Origin: Flammula alnicola
Taxonomy: Eukaryota > Basidiomycota > Agaricomycetes > Agaricales > Strophariaceae
DNA: 64,000 nucleotides
Direction of reading: 5' to 3'
Assembly (NCBI GenBank): GCA_015499995.1
Contig: JADNRV010000037.1
Coordinates: 186,001-250,000, forward strand
The notes below the pieces were generated by a model. It saw only the letters and a list, made by a program, of their open reading frames with translations, was not told the origin of the DNA and searched no databases. A program made the position numbers and the translations under genes. This document shows positions 9,933 through 22,200 of the stretch, piece after piece (positions within the stretch are counted from its first letter, which is position 1; every line of letters starts with the position of its first letter).

Positions 9933-12900
9933 TCAGCTCCTGGGCATCGACAGCCATGAACCTCCACATATACATCGCCGTTGCCACATGAGCTCCCACA
10001 CAGTCCACTTCGGATATAGCTGGCCTGGAGCCAGTGAATCCTTTTTTTCTATTGCAGTTTTCCCCCCACAACGCAGACAAAGACCGGTCGACCCTTGTTT
10101 TCCGAGCAGACCTTTGGTGACGACGTCTCTTTCGTCACTCTTCCGCTGAGTCCCAACAGAGAGACGAGCAACCCCATCGACGAGATCGAAAGATTTACGA
10201 ATAGGGTAGATTTATTCAGTATACTTTCAGAGTTTGAGATCTTTTGCAGAAGTTGACGCAGACGAGGTCGCATCACAGGTGTTGGTTGGCATGCTGCGAG
10301 AGCCTTCCGACACTCCTCCGCTATAATTGCACGACATTTAGCAATGAGATATTGATGGGAGATGCCAACACTCACATTCAATTTTTTGCGTAGAGTCGAA
10401 GTTTTCTTCCAGGAGAGATATCAAGCCTCCAAAATCAACGCCTGAGGAATCCACAGTGTCAACGAGGACGAACTGAGCTATCTTGGCATTTTCTCCTCCT
10501 GCCGGAAGAGAGCCCACATATGTTCGGAATGCTTTGACATGCTGCAATGCTGCAATGAGGTTCTGTAACGCAAAAGGATGGGCGAGGTGTAGGAGAATTG
10601 GCAAGGCCAATCCTTCGGAATCTGATTCTGTAAGCAAGATAGATCTCGACATATGAAACCCACTTACCAGCCTGACCGCCTTCCTTCTCATCAAGCACGG
10701 CGTTGCTCGAAAGCACGCAAGCCTTCATCAATTTCACTGCAAAGCTGACAACCCACGTGCACATTGAAATGATCTGCCATACTGCCTCTGTGGTGGCATT
10801 AGCGAATATGCCATAACAAACACTACAACAAGAAACGAACCGAGATCGTAACCATCATCTTCCTTACAGTCTTCGAATGCAATGTTACAAGCCGCCAATG
10901 AACAAATGTCACGAGCAGTTTGCCAGCGATCCTGCAAGTTTCCCGCTTTCTTCTCATCCGTCGTAAGGAAAGACCGAGCTCTTCAAAACAAAGCTTCAAT
11001 CACGAAATTCTTCACAGAAAGAATCAATGACTCTTGCCTATAGACTTCAGTGGCTACTCCCACAACATCCCAGGTCGAGGGGTAGGGTATATCGGAATTA
11101 TAATGCCTGTCCAAAATATCGAGAGCATGGTATATAATATTGGTTGCTTCACTGAGAGATAGATTCGACGAGCAAATAGAATGAACGAGGTCCGCAGTTG
11201 ATACTCGTCCAAGGATCGCTATTGCCAGGGCCAGCGATGTAGATGGACCTAAACGCACGACGTGTCAAAATCTACACAAAGCATAGAATGATGAAGTTTA
11301 CTTGACGCGTCTGATATATGCGCCTTCGGCAGAAGGTGGATCGTAGTTTCCCAACGTAAAAGCGACGAGGAAATCGTACAGAGCAACCTTCCGTTAGGCG
11401 ACACTGTTGCAGTGAGCGGCACTGAGAGCCATGACATGGGTCAAGGGAAAAGCTTCTTATAAGGGAACAAACTTACAGTCTCTGCCTGCCGAGTCTACCA
11501 TGCACATGATTGGAGTAGGTTGCCAACTACTTTTATCGCTAAGATCAGGACTGCATTGAAGAGCTTAGCGCCAACAACAAACGACGTAGAACGAAAACCA
11601 ACATCGTTAAGACCCTGGTAGTCCCGATGGGCATCTTTGTTCCTCGTGATCTTCCTGTAGGTAGCGGTCCCGAGGTATCCAGTATACATGCACGCATCAG
11701 CATCGTGCCAGGGCCTGAAAAATCGACGAACGATTCTATGTGCGTCACAACTCCGGTTTCTAATGTGCGAGTCGCGTCTTTATGCAGTGCCTACGCATCA
11801 GAATAAGTATTGCCGCAATTGAGAGAAGTGAGAAGATTTTGTCTTACCCAGAACAAAACGCGGGGATTGTTCGCTGAGGCTGGCCTGGACATAAGAGAGT
11901 ACAAGGATATAGTGGATGTTGGAGGCTTAACGTCTAACCAGACGTTTTTAATGCCTGACAGTAGACATCAAAAAGATTAACGACGCACAATCATGGAAGT
12001 CAATAGAGGACGTGGCGAGATACATCTTTCCCTTCTCGGCTGGATTATGCTTGGATGGAGAGGCAGAATCGGATGGTGGCTGGGAACTTTGAGGGGGAGG
12101 CCCGCATAGAAAAACCAGGCTTGTCAAAGGAGCCGTACATTCCAAGGAAGGGATGGCAGATACAGCAAGGGCTAAATTTACAGTTAGACATTCATATATT
12201 TGGATGAGGGTGACGAATTACCCATAGACACCCCATCAAAGCGGAGCTGTACTTCAAACAGTTCAATCGTACGTTCTTCTCCCCAGTTCTCCCATTCGAT
12301 TGTTTTCTGGTCTGGAGGACTCGAATTTGTCAAATCGACGGGCAATGATAGCTCCATAGAATTGAACGAAGGTACCGCTAATGCTGGACGAGAAGGCGGG
12401 GGCATGCGGCGTGAATGTGTGGCTATAAAAATCGAGGTCTCTGCAAGACTTGCTTCAGTGGTTGAACTTCTCGAATTTTATGCTGTGATCACTTTACCAT
12501 TATACCCGATTCCAATCGCAGCGTCTATACATTGACGCGTATTGTTGGGGTTTTCACCAACATCCACACTCGGCACAGTTTCGGAGGATATCCCGCTATA
12601 TGCCAGAGTCCGCTTGATGGACCTTATTCCAGTAGCGTAAATTCGAATATAGGTGAGATGAACCCAGTTATCTTCAGTCACGAGCACAAGTGTTGGGTCA
12701 GAAACAGGCGTCGGTGGTCCTTGCGGAGGAAGGCGCGTAGGGATTCCTGACGCACTAGCGGCCCACTTTACAAGATATGAGCATAGTGACACTAATCGCA
12801 TATAAGACTGCTTACTTCTCTATGACTTGCTAGCCATGATGCAGCCACAATACCGCCACCTTTAGGGTAATTCCAACATTCCTTCACAAACCAACTATCG

Positions 12901-13317
12901 AGTGAGAACCTCGCTTCCAGATGCAACCAATCCCTTCACCATCACGTCGTGGAAAGTATGCAAATAGCCATTGGTCGCCTGGGGCTACTGAGATCACAGA
13001 TGGGGGATCGTAGAGTGCGGGCGACGTGATGATAGGTGTCGGAGATGGTAAAACGAACTGTTTAGAAGAAAAGTAATGACGTCCTCTGATTAAAGCTTGA
13101 GTGGGATGGGCAAAAAATACAACCGAAGACTGTGACCACTGCAATGGTCTATTGAGTGTGAAGAAAGTCAATATAAGGTTTCAGTTTATATGTTTGAGGG
13201 TGCGCACCGCTTCGGACGTTCAAGAAGTGGATAGAAGTCCCACCAACCAGCACGCCAGGTTTTACTGCCCGTATCAATTCCTTTTCCTTTTGAAGGAGAG
13301 GGAGGTCCCATACTCAT
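9933..13317 (-). CDS. MED16: Mediator complex subunit 16
   Basis: Tail-module subunit of Mediator, linking activators to RNA polymerase II in the nucleus. The start at 13317 gives MSMGPPSPSKGKG and an RAGWWDFYPLLERPKR segment. An intron then joins to RPLQWSQSSVVFFAHPTQAL, SVISVAPGDQWLFAYFPRRD (start of the WD40-like N-terminal half) and LVLVTEDNWVHLTYIRIY. The middle is helical. The C-terminus has LCLRCGGKTAIEKKD and VWELMWQRRCICGGSW, a CxxC...CxC pair that could bind zinc, then stops at 9933-9935. Near 10189-10191 one missing A/T joins TLFVNL to FDLVDGVARLSVGTQRKSDE in the next frame. The call rests on overall order of segments I associate with basidiomycete Med16, not on one catalytic motif. 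Confidence 0.72.
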
Positions 13318-13504
13318 GTCTTGCGATGAATCCATGTTCACAATATGAATTCCTGTTCAAGAGCACGACGTCGACATTGTGTCTCTTAAGTACGTATCAC
13401 CAGTGGCAAGAAAGTGGCAAGGGGACTGCCACAAGCGCGCAGATTTGTTCCCACGATCGCGATTGACCTTTGAAGTTGGAACCTTGAAAGCTTTATAGAC
13501 TTCA

Positions 13505-14048
13505 ATGGCTGCCTTTACGCCTCGCCAGACTTCGCGAGATCTAGATGGAAAAAATACCCAAGTCTTTCTGCAATCCTTTGCAGATCGCATCCTTGTTTTA
13601 GTGTCTCAGATGGGCAAAGTCGGCAATCTGGTGCTGCTCTATTCATTTCATTGCACATCCTTCTTTCTATGCTGAATGAATACCGCGATTTCTGTCATAG
13701 ATCCAGGCAACTCTGCCTGCAACGGCTTCTCTCCTACCTCCATCAGCCGAGGCGTCACAGCCCAATAAAATCCTCCTGCCGGAGCCATCTCCTGCTACTG
13801 AGTTGGTTCCACTGCTGGGCAGTGCTCCTTCCGCACATTTGCAGACATTGCACTCGCTCTATGCATCACAAATCGCTACTATTATCTGGACTGAAGAGTC
13901 CAAAAATGGCTTGGAAGCTTTTCGAAGAAGCGTGGTTGTGGGTCTTGCGTTAAAATCAGGCAACCCAGAAGATGGCGCAGGACAAGGCGAGCGGGAAGTA
14001 CTTGAAGGTGTTATGTCTATGGTATATGATCTCTTGCGGTCAGAGTGA
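13505..14048 (+). CDS. Proteasome assembly chaperone 3-like protein
   Basis: Small chaperone of the PAC3/Psmg3 type, which helps form the alpha ring of the 20S proteasome. ATG at 13505 gives MAAFTPRQTSRDLDGKNTQV, then FADRILVLVSQMGKVGNL. An intron at 13631-13700 (GTGCTG...TCATAG) joins to IQATLPATASLLPPSAEA, then PLLGSAPSAHLQTLHSLY, ASQIATIIWTEESKNGLE, and REVLEGVMSMVYDLLRSE before the stop at 14046. The spliced protein is about 158 residues, normal for the family. It shares a 187-bp divergent promoter with MED16. The beta-sandwich pattern and the IATIIW segment fit the family well; I could not compare sequences directly. Confidence 0.8.
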
Positions 14049-14218
14049 GGCCAGAATCAAAGTCCCAAAGTCTTTGCGCCATCCCCGTTCTACCCTCCAT
14101 TTGTCGTCTTCCCATGTCTCGCGAGTTGACGGGTAAAGCGCCTCCTAGTAGGTGCGTTAGTGGTCGGATTGTTGCAGCAGACAGAGTAATAGTTCGAATG
14201 CTTGTAAGAGGGGAACTT

Positions 14219-14473
14219 TCAATGTTCGTCTAAGGCTAACAGATCGTTCTGCCTTTTTTGTTGGTATTTTCTATACTTCCAACGTAAGAGTTCTACAAGC
14301 CTCTCCTCATTGGCCCTTGCGGTTCTGGGGTGGTTTTCATGGAGATAATAAGCCAGAACGCCTGTGAAAAGCCCAACGAAGGGATCCAATCCTCTGGAAG
14401 ATATCATACCACCGTCAGCTTTCAAACCGTCTGGAGACGCCAAAACGAACCGTGAAAGTAGATAATGCGGCAT
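14219..14473 (-). CDS. NCE101: NCE101-like small membrane protein
   Basis: Small protein related to yeast Nce101 (non-classical export), a single-pass membrane protein of poorly known role. ATG at 14473 gives MPHYLLSR. A 58-nt intron (5' GTTCGTTTTGG, 3' ATCTTCCAG) joins to GLDPFVGLFTGVLAYYLHE, the membrane segment, followed by NHPRTARANEERLVELLRWK and a lysine-rich tail. The family signature is the SR-x-LDP start of the helix and the HExNPRT stretch after it. A 3' splice-like CTTGCAG just before the ATG and a GTAATG further upstream suggest an intron in the 5' leader. Confidence 0.8.
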   Translation of the reverse strand: MPHYLLSRFVLASPDGLKADGGMISSRGLDPFVGLFTGVLAYYLHENHPRTARANEERLVELLRWKYRKYQQKRQNDLLALDEH

Positions 14474-14936
14474 TCCCTGCAAGGAGGAAAGTCAGTACTG
14501 GGCGCTACGTTCGGGGTGTTTGTGACATTACCTGGGGAATTACTGATGGGATGATTATAGATGATTATAGAAGAGAAACTGAGGTGAAGTCTGACAGTGA
14601 GAAAGGCTTGAGAAAGGCCGCGGCGGCCCACGGATGTCTGTCACGCTTGTGATGCTTGGCAGACGCGCCAGGCTTCTGGGAACTGGGTTTTCAGAGATTC
14701 TTCCAACGAATCCAACGTATCCAAAAATCAATCTATGCCACGATAGATATCAAGCTATTCCTAACCACTAGTACAACCATACTCGTTCCTAAGCTGTTTA
14801 TCATCAAATAATCTGATTTGCGTCGTAGACGTTAATACTCTGCAACGCCGTCTGCAACTGAACCTTCTCATCTCCACTCAATTGTTGATTCTACCGGGTT
14901 GTCCTTATCCCAAGATTTTCCCCTTTCATATTATCA
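14474..14936. other. Divergent intergenic region
   Basis: About 460 bp between the NCE101 start and the RPA32-like start. It holds the probable NCE101 leader intron and the promoter of the RPA32-like gene. No other supported feature. Confidence 0.5.
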
Positions 14937-16149
14937 ATGGCTCCACTCAGTCAATCTTATTCTTTCTCCAGCCAGGGCGGATTCCTGTCGTCCTCTCAGT
15001 ATGTTCAGGTATGGTTTCGAATTCATAGATCTCATTATTTGCGGTTTGACGCCAGTTTGTCCAGAATTCTGTATCAAATCCAGTGGATGGCCTCCGAAGA
15101 GTGACAATACGACAGTTGCTGAACGCTACTCAGACAAACGATGCGATGGCGCCCTTCAAAATCGATGGATTCGGCATCAGAAAGGTATGTCTGCTTAATT
15201 GTGCTGTATTAAACCATTTTGTATAGAACCATAGATCATGCTTGTGGCCAATGTCTATCGAAATGACCCTGATCCATTCTCCGGGCGAATAACTTATGGT
15301 TTGGACGATGGAACGGGCAGGATCAATGGCCAAAGGTGGCCTCTGAAAGAGGGTGACCCACCTTTCGAGTCAGTGGAACTTGCTTGTTCCCTTAATTTCG
15401 CCTGTTTACTGTAGACTCACCGCTGGTTTTCAAGGCCTTTTGCTTATGCACGTGTCCTGGGGGAATTGGAGCAATACAAGAGTGCAAAGAACCTGAAAGT
15501 GCACCATATTCGCCCTGTTTATGATGGACATGAAGTATACCATCACATCCTTCATACTATCATGGATACGCTGACATATGAAAGAGGTCCTCCAGTAAGC
15601 CCCATTATCCGCCATGCTTCATTCACTTCATTGAACCATGGTGTATCTAGCCTCCTCTCATGCTGGAAGATACATCCCTTCGTCTAGATGTCACCGCGGA
15701 TGAGCTATATAGTGTAACCCAAGCAGTCGAACGGTCTCAATCTCACAAAAGGCAGAGCAGTCTATTAATGAGCATCAATCTACTCCAAGTCCTCGAATGC
15801 CGACAGCTGAACCACCTGTGGCCAGCTCTTCCAGATTACCAACATCGAGCAACTCGTCATCTGCTACTAGTCGTCGATACTCAGGGTTAACGCCACTCCA
15901 ACAGGACGTTTTATCATGTCTATCGGATAAAGAAACGGACGAAGACATCGGTGTTAATATCGAAGAGTTCGTGCCAGATGTCATATCTCTTAATCCAGGT
16001 CTTACATCTAAGGAACTATGGTATTCAAGACTCTTGCTCTTTGATCCGAACTGGCAATTGATTTTTTCATAAGGAGCGCCATGGAACATCTCATAAAGCA
16101 CGAATTTCTCATCACCACGATCAATGAAGAACACTACAAATGCATATAG
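14937..16149 (+). CDS. RPA32-like protein (divergent paralogue of RPA2)
   Basis: A second, divergent version of the 32-kDa subunit of replication protein A. Exon 1 (14937-15008) encodes MAPLSQSYSFSSQGGFLSSS. Exon 2 (15056-15184) has RRVTIRQLLNATQTNDAM and FKIDGFGIRK, the usual start of the RPA32 OB fold. Exon 3 from 15235 has IMLVANVYRNDPDPFSGRI and TYGLDDGTGRINGQRW. Next come YARVLGELEQYKSAKNLKVH and IRPVYDGHEVYHHILHTIMD. A serine-rich linker leads to a winged helix starting LTPLQQDVLSCLSDKE. The last intron (16021-16073) joins KEL to WSAMEHLIKHEFLITTI and the end NEEHYKCI. All RPA32 parts are there and the splice sites are regular, so it looks functional. Compared with the gene at 17798-18935 it has a short N-terminus without the glycine tract. 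Confidence 0.85.
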
Positions 16150-16556
16150 TTGCGTGTTTTTATTATCGGAATAGCAAAAATTCTATAACCCATTCATGCA
16201 ATGCATATTGTAAGTAGACGATAGGCCTTGCAGTGAAGGAGGATCCGTTGACCGGCAGAGCCTGTTTACTAGTCCTCCAATCTCAGCCACACATCTTGAC
16301 CTGCACAATTTGTGGCTTCCCATGAAATACCTCAGTTATTGCTACTCGTTACAGATATAAGATTCAGAACTTTGCCATAGTACGTTTATCGTATCACCCC
16401 GCATTTACAGATGCGATCAGATCAGATAACTGATCACTCTCAGAAACCTGCAGTGGCACGCTTGGCTGGTATAAATAGCTGCTTATTTTCAAACAATGAA
16501 CAATTACCCACTCTTACCGTTAGCATCAATGTCGACAATCTATCAGTCGGTCCTAC
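16150..16556. other. Intergenic region with esterase promoter
   Basis: About 400 bp between the RPA32-like stop and the esterase start. It includes the TATA box at 16470-16477 and a GATCAGATCAGATAACTGATC stretch near 16417. No other gene seen. Confidence 0.5.
16470..16477 (+). promoter_or_regulatory. TATA box of the GDSL esterase gene
   Basis: TATAAATA about 80 bp before the chosen ATG at 16557. Its spacing would place transcription start near 16500, which argues against the ATG at 16496 as the start codon. Confidence 0.55.
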
Positions 16557-17682
16557 ATGGAGGGATTTGCCTCCATACGCCGCCTAGTAATCTTGTTTGT
16601 GCCTCTTCATTTATTCATATGTCATGGTGTTAACCACATATTGTTCAAAGTGGCGACTCGTATAGCTCTGTAGAATCTGCCGCCCATGATGAATCAAAGC
16701 CTAACACTGCCGATCCGCTTGGCCTGCCATTCCCGGGCTCTAAGACCGGCCTCTTCAATGAACCTGATAAGCCCAACTGGGTCGGACATCTCATTACCAA
16801 ATTTCGACCTGGACCAAAATACACACCGAGTAAAACACCAGGCAAGGCAGGCAAATTGCGCAATCAGAGTGAGGCATGGATCGAACATCCCTTGCTCATC
16901 CATGACTATGCAAGGGCGGTGATGCTGTACGAGGAGTTCAACGACAGATTGAGAGTTTATTTCTTCCAGGACTCGGGAAGAAACCCACCACTGCTCCTTG
17001 GGTGGCTGATGCCACACTCTTCGGTGAGTTTATATGCACGTCACTGGCTGGATTCTCGCAGTATCCCTATCTTATCTAATGCTATATGGTTCTTTTAGTA
17101 ACGTGGGTTGGAATAAATGATTGCGCGTGCGTATCTCTTTATCACCAATGACACGCTATTACTTATCTTCACTATTCATTATTAGGTTTATCTTGGAAGA
17201 CAGCGTTATGACAAAACTCTTTGGACTCCAAGATCAATTATACGATGCAGGCGCACGGAACTTCCTGTTCATCGATGTGCCCCCTATTCATCGTAGTCCT
17301 GCAGGAAAGTCCTTTTCAACTAATTTGAGAAATGCGTGAACTTATTCTTCATTTTACGTTAGTTCGCGAGGAACGGCGAACTCAGGCTAAAGAAAAAGTT
17401 GACCAATGGAATACAAATCTGCGGCAAGCAGCCGAGAAATTCAGTTCTGCTCATGAAGACGCATCTGTGTTTATTTTCTCGTCCTTCAAGCTCTTTAATA
17501 CCCTGCTGGATGACCCAAAGACCTTCGGTTTTAAAGCCACAGACGTTAGCCGTTATGGCGGGACCATATGGGTAGATCATATCCATCCAACCAGTCAAGT
17601 TCATGAATATATTGCACGCCATGCGACGGACTTCCTTTCCGACATACCAGCTGACTCTTCCCAACAAAAATCATCCCAATAA
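16557..17682 (+). CDS. GDSL/SGNH-type esterase
   Basis: Hydrolase of the SGNH family, similar to fungal acetylesterases (CE16-like). ATG at 16557 gives MEGFASIRRLVIF, and a 56-nt intron (16595-16650) joins to GDSYSSVESAAHDE with the nucleophile Ser. Then KPNWVGHLITKFRPGPKY, LGKKPTTAPWVADATLF, TWVGINDC (block III Gly/Asn) and FLFIDVPPIHRSP. The last exon has DHIHPTSQVHEYIA, the Asp-x-x-His of block V. Near 16914-16916 one missing G separates HDYARGGDA from the preceding frame. An alternative upstream reading (GPTWRDLPPYAALVIFGDS) would need another indel. No signal peptide is visible with the chosen start. It lies between the two RPA32-type genes and has no evident link to them. Confidence 0.83.
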
Positions 17683-17797
17683 TCTGGATTCTGGCAATGA
17701 TATGCATCTCGCATATCTCTCTTTTCAGAATGGATCATCTTGTAGATGGGCTCTACACAGCATGTACATATATAAATTCAAACAAGGCATCTGAGGA

Positions 17798-18935
17798 CTA
17801 AAGTGATACATTGAAATGAGAATCATCGATGGTCGTGAATACGTGGCCATCGTCCATCAATCTCTCCAAAGCGTCACTGTATGATGACGATCAGGGTTTG
17901 AAACTAAATATATGAGCGTTTTATTATACCTGATCTTGGGAGCATCTTCGCCGCTTGCTCCAATCGCTTTCGCAATGACCCCAACATGGACACCTTCATC
18001 TTGCTGTGGTTGACTCATGATGAATTTGACAATGGCGCGTTGCAGTGCTGGTAAATGTGAGAATTGATCATTCGCAGCAGGCGTATTGTGTGCTGAATAT
18101 GCCGAAAGATTTCCTGTCGCATTTTCTGTCTTGGTGTGGGCGGTGGCACCAAGGCTGGGGTTTGAGGGCTTGTGCCAATTAAGAGACTGCAATACCGATG
18201 CGCAAAAGGAAACTCACTGGTCCGCGTTCAATTATCAGATTCACTGCTATGGCTTCGAGGATATGGAAATATATCTCGTGCGGGTCTGTCACGTTCCGGA
18301 TGTGACTTGCGTTGATATATCGTTTTTTACCAAAGCTTTTGAGACCGCCAGTAACTCGCACATATCGGAGTTCTCTGAGATAGCATGTGAGATTCATAGC
18401 GTCAGAAGCCGAAAAAGGCTTACTCAATGCCTCCCCACTTTGACCCGTCTTCATCGCTCGACGAATCAACCCAATGACGTGCCTCTATCCGACCGGTACC
18501 GTCGTCGACCAGATAGACAGAGTTTGTCGTTTGCTTTTGAATCGAGACAACTTGCCCGACGATTGTCACCTAAGTTCGACAAGCTTTAGGGGAGCACGCA
18601 GCAGAAAGCGCTAACTGACCTGGCCGATCTCTACATCATCGACCCTCCACTCAGCATCCGTGTGGGCTTGGGTGGCTTTGTTCAGTTGGGCAATAGTGAA
18701 AGGTCGCAAGGAGTTCGAAACTTCAGTCCTCTGAAATAGAGTAAGCTTTGCCATTCCACTGGTTTATGTTTCTTCGCGACTTACCCTCGCACCGCCTGGG
18801 CTGCCACTCTGGCTAAATGGTGAGCCCCCTTGCAGATAACCGCCACCGCCACCCCCACTATAGTAGTTTGAATCGTCTTGACTACATCATGAGATATCGA
18901 CCAGCATTCGCGGTGGACCACTCACATTGGCTCAT
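17798..18935 (-). CDS. RFA2: Replication protein A 32-kDa subunit
   Basis: Middle subunit of the RPA heterotrimer, which coats single-stranded DNA in replication, repair and recombination. ATG at 18935 starts MSQ; an intron joins it to YDSNYYSGGGGGGYLQGG, the glycine/serine-rich phosphorylated N-terminus. The OB fold includes RYVRVTGGLKSFGKKRYINA and HIRNVTDPHEIYFHILEAIA. The linker and winged helix read PALQRAIVKFIMSQPQQDEG and VHVGVIAKAIGASG. A last intron gives SDALERLMDDGHVFTTIDDS and the classic end HFNVSL, stop at 17798-17800. This is the conventional orthologue; the more divergent copy lies 1.6 kb away on the other strand. Confidence 0.92.
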
Positions 18936-19295
18936 TTGACGCGTTATAGATGATTGGAGGAATAAGGCTTGTCACAAACGCGTTACGCAAGAATTGAAGT
19001 GTCTGTGACGTTGGCGATTTGACACGTGACCTTAATACCTCTGAGCACCCACTGTTCAGTAACCAAGTTTTAAAACTGTTTTATGCCAGCTAGCCTGCGC
19101 AAAATGCGGCGGAATGCCAGTCGTTCCATAGTTGTAAAGCGAATGATATAATTAGAAAATTATCTATCTAATAGTGCAGTAGTAACAGTAGTGGAAATAT
19201 AGAGTGGGGGGTGTGTCTGCGAAGCAGGTATGAGTCATCTAAAGGCATTGAGGACAGTGGAGGTATATTTTACTACATTTGCTGTATTCTGTCTT
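18936..19295. other. Intergenic region upstream of RFA2
   Basis: About 360 bp between the RFA2 start and the NAA25 stop. No supported gene; the RFA2 promoter should lie here. Confidence 0.5.
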
Positions 19296-22200
19296 TCAAG
19301 TGGCATATGCAGAACAAAGCCGCGCAATTCCCTTACCAACTCCATCAAGCACTTTCCTACGCGAATCGGTGATCTTTTTGGCGTGATAGAAGACAAAATC
19401 ATGGTCGACCTGGGGTCATGCTCAGTTCTGCCAGAACAAATGAGGTCAAGAGTTGTATTTACCTGAGATGTCAAGGCAGGGGAGCAGGCATCCACGCAAG
19501 CACTTCGACTCTCGCTTGAACCATCTGATCCGCCTCGTTTCACCAAACTTGCCGATATATCCTTGAGAACCGCGAGTGCGTTAGTGCGAAGCGCCTTGAA
19601 GCTTGTGACAAGCTATGATTATACCAGACATTAGAAAATTCAGATAAAAAGATTTATATTTTAGCTTACAGCGCTAAGCTTGTTGATTTTGACCACTGAG
19701 GGTGATTTGAAGCGGAGGGTTTCCGTTACGAGAAGAAGGTACGCCTATTATATGAATTGTGAGGATCAGAACCTGACTGAAATTACGAAATTTGCACCTC
19801 TTGTGCAAGTGTTGCCACATGCAGCAATTCACTTGGTGAAGACTTTGACTGTGCTTCATCGAAGCGCGCCTTAACGGCTGGAAGGTAGCATTAGCAAAAT
19901 CTTAGTGGATGAACGAGTGTTTGGTGTACCATCGAAATATTTGAGTACAGTCTGTGGAGGCTCGTGGACCACAGGTGGCTCCTCGTCCTTTTTGTGTTGT
20001 CCATTAGAACCATTGGTTGCGGGGATCTCGATTCCTTTCAATGGATGCCCCGTTTTAAGCTCAGTTTGTTTTGCAGCCTCGGCAAGTACGACGGAAGGCG
20101 GAGGACGAGCATAGTTGTGGTATGGTTCTAGCCAATCGGCCAAGGCGTGGGCGTACTCAATGAGTTGCGCTTCATCCGGTGTTAGCTAAATGATTGTCCG
20201 TCAACCAACTAGAAATGCTAGAAATGGAAAAAGTGGCTAATGAAAACTCACGCTGGTTGCCTCTGCTGGGCTTCGCTGCAAAAGACGGTCCCTTAGTGAT
20301 AGCTTCTTATCGAAGTCAGCAGTTTGTTTCGGGCGATCTCCAATGAGCAATTTTTCTTCGACTGTGTCATCCAAGTCACTGGCTTGCTGGAAGGCTCGGA
20401 TATAAACCTTCAGGAAAGCCGATAACCACTCTGGCTGGCATAGAATGAGCAAAGAAGGCCCACAAATCACAAATTTGTGATCAATATTACATACCCCTTC
20501 CGGTTTGCCAAACAGCAATGTTTGCTCATGGAGACCCTGTGAGTTCTTAGGCTGGTAATTGGGGAGAATCGCAAAATCACGATTGTCGTAGTGAGCTGCA
20601 CGGCATTTAGAAAGAATCTCACAGGAAAGCAAACATTTTATACTCACTCCGGTCAAAGATGAACTTCAACTCGATCAATTCCATGTCGATAATGTCGGAA
20701 GTGATTGCCTCGTGTGTAAGGCGCATGCGGAGGTGTTCGATCTTCACTGTATCACGCTGTAGAGAGTTATCTAACTGGTCCTCGAAGATGATGAACTCAG
20801 GTATCTGACAGATGGTATGAACAAAGAAGGGTTGACAGTATTTGAAGGGCGGTACGCACTTGGGAATATTTTTCAGCAGTGAAGGCGCGAACAACGAAAT
20901 CTCCTGTCTAAGCAAACTAATCAATATGAGATTCGAGATAGAGCGCGCGCATTGCAGTACCTCTTGCGAATTACTCAGATATATCTGGGTCGATTCCAAG
21001 CATTCTGTAGCCAGCGTCAAATCGCCAGTAGAAGCCAATGAGAAGGTCGATGCTCGAGATAGGATGAGATGGGAAAGAGTATCATGTTGAACTTGTTTGA
21101 TTTGCATAACACGATAATGTTCAAGTGCCAAGGCAGGAGCACCTTCGATTAGAGTTTGAGTGAGATCTTTAGCACGCAAAGTAGTGCTGAACACTCACCG
21201 AGTAACCGGTATATCCGCATGAGGATCAGTCGCGTCAAAAATGATTGCTTACTCTTGGTCAGAGCGAATTCCAAGAGGTAGACAGCGTTCAGGAGGTGGC
21301 AATTGTTGTTCGTCAGCTTCCATAAATTGACGTAGGCGTTTCCAGCCAAAAGCACGAGGTCGTCCGCATGTTGGAGTTCTGTTGGAGGAAGAGAAGCTCC
21401 TAATGGGAGTCCTTCGAAATAATATTTCGTGTATGCTGCCACACGCTCCGACTCTTTCTCTGCCGTGATCTCGGCCTCAGGTAGCATGTAGCGCAAAAGT
21501 TTGTAGGAGTTGATAAGTCGCTGCAGTTCAGATACAGTGGTCTTACGACATGTTATCAGATCAAGGAGGAGAGTGAACTAGTAACCTCAACTCACAAAGG
21601 CAGTGGGCACGGCTTCAAGGAAAGAGATAAATTGCGTGAGGTCATCTTTCTCAAAACCCAAGAATGGTTTGAGGTCTTCAAAACAGCAAGCCTTGTCCCC
21701 GAATTTCTCAAAGTAATGCTTCATTAATGTAAGCATTCGGCTTGGATCTTCTTACTGGGTTAGATATGAAACTCAAGTTGCACAAACATTTACTGACCTT
21801 GAGAAAGACCATGAGCTCGAGCTCGTTTCTCAAGCTCTAGAAGAGCCAACGAAGCGGATCGATCTCTCAGGCCGTCTTGTTCTTCAAGGGTTGAAAACAA
21901 CTCTTGGGTGCGACTGACTTTATCCTTTGGGTCAGGGCCCAGATTTTCAGATGCCGTGGAAGACGAAAGAGGTGGAAGTGTTGCATCAAGGACAGCCAGG
22001 AATTCTAACCAATTACGATCCCTGCCAATTGTATTGAGCAGGATGGAAAAAGAATAAAAGTCATCTCTTACTTCTTTTCAACAATCAAGTTTTTGGCACG
22101 TTCGCCCTCTTGCTCCGTTCGTCCTTGTCGAAGCCAAATGTCGCGTCGAACCTCATTACATGACAGATTAGTAGCACAGATGCTTTTTCCGACATCGCTA

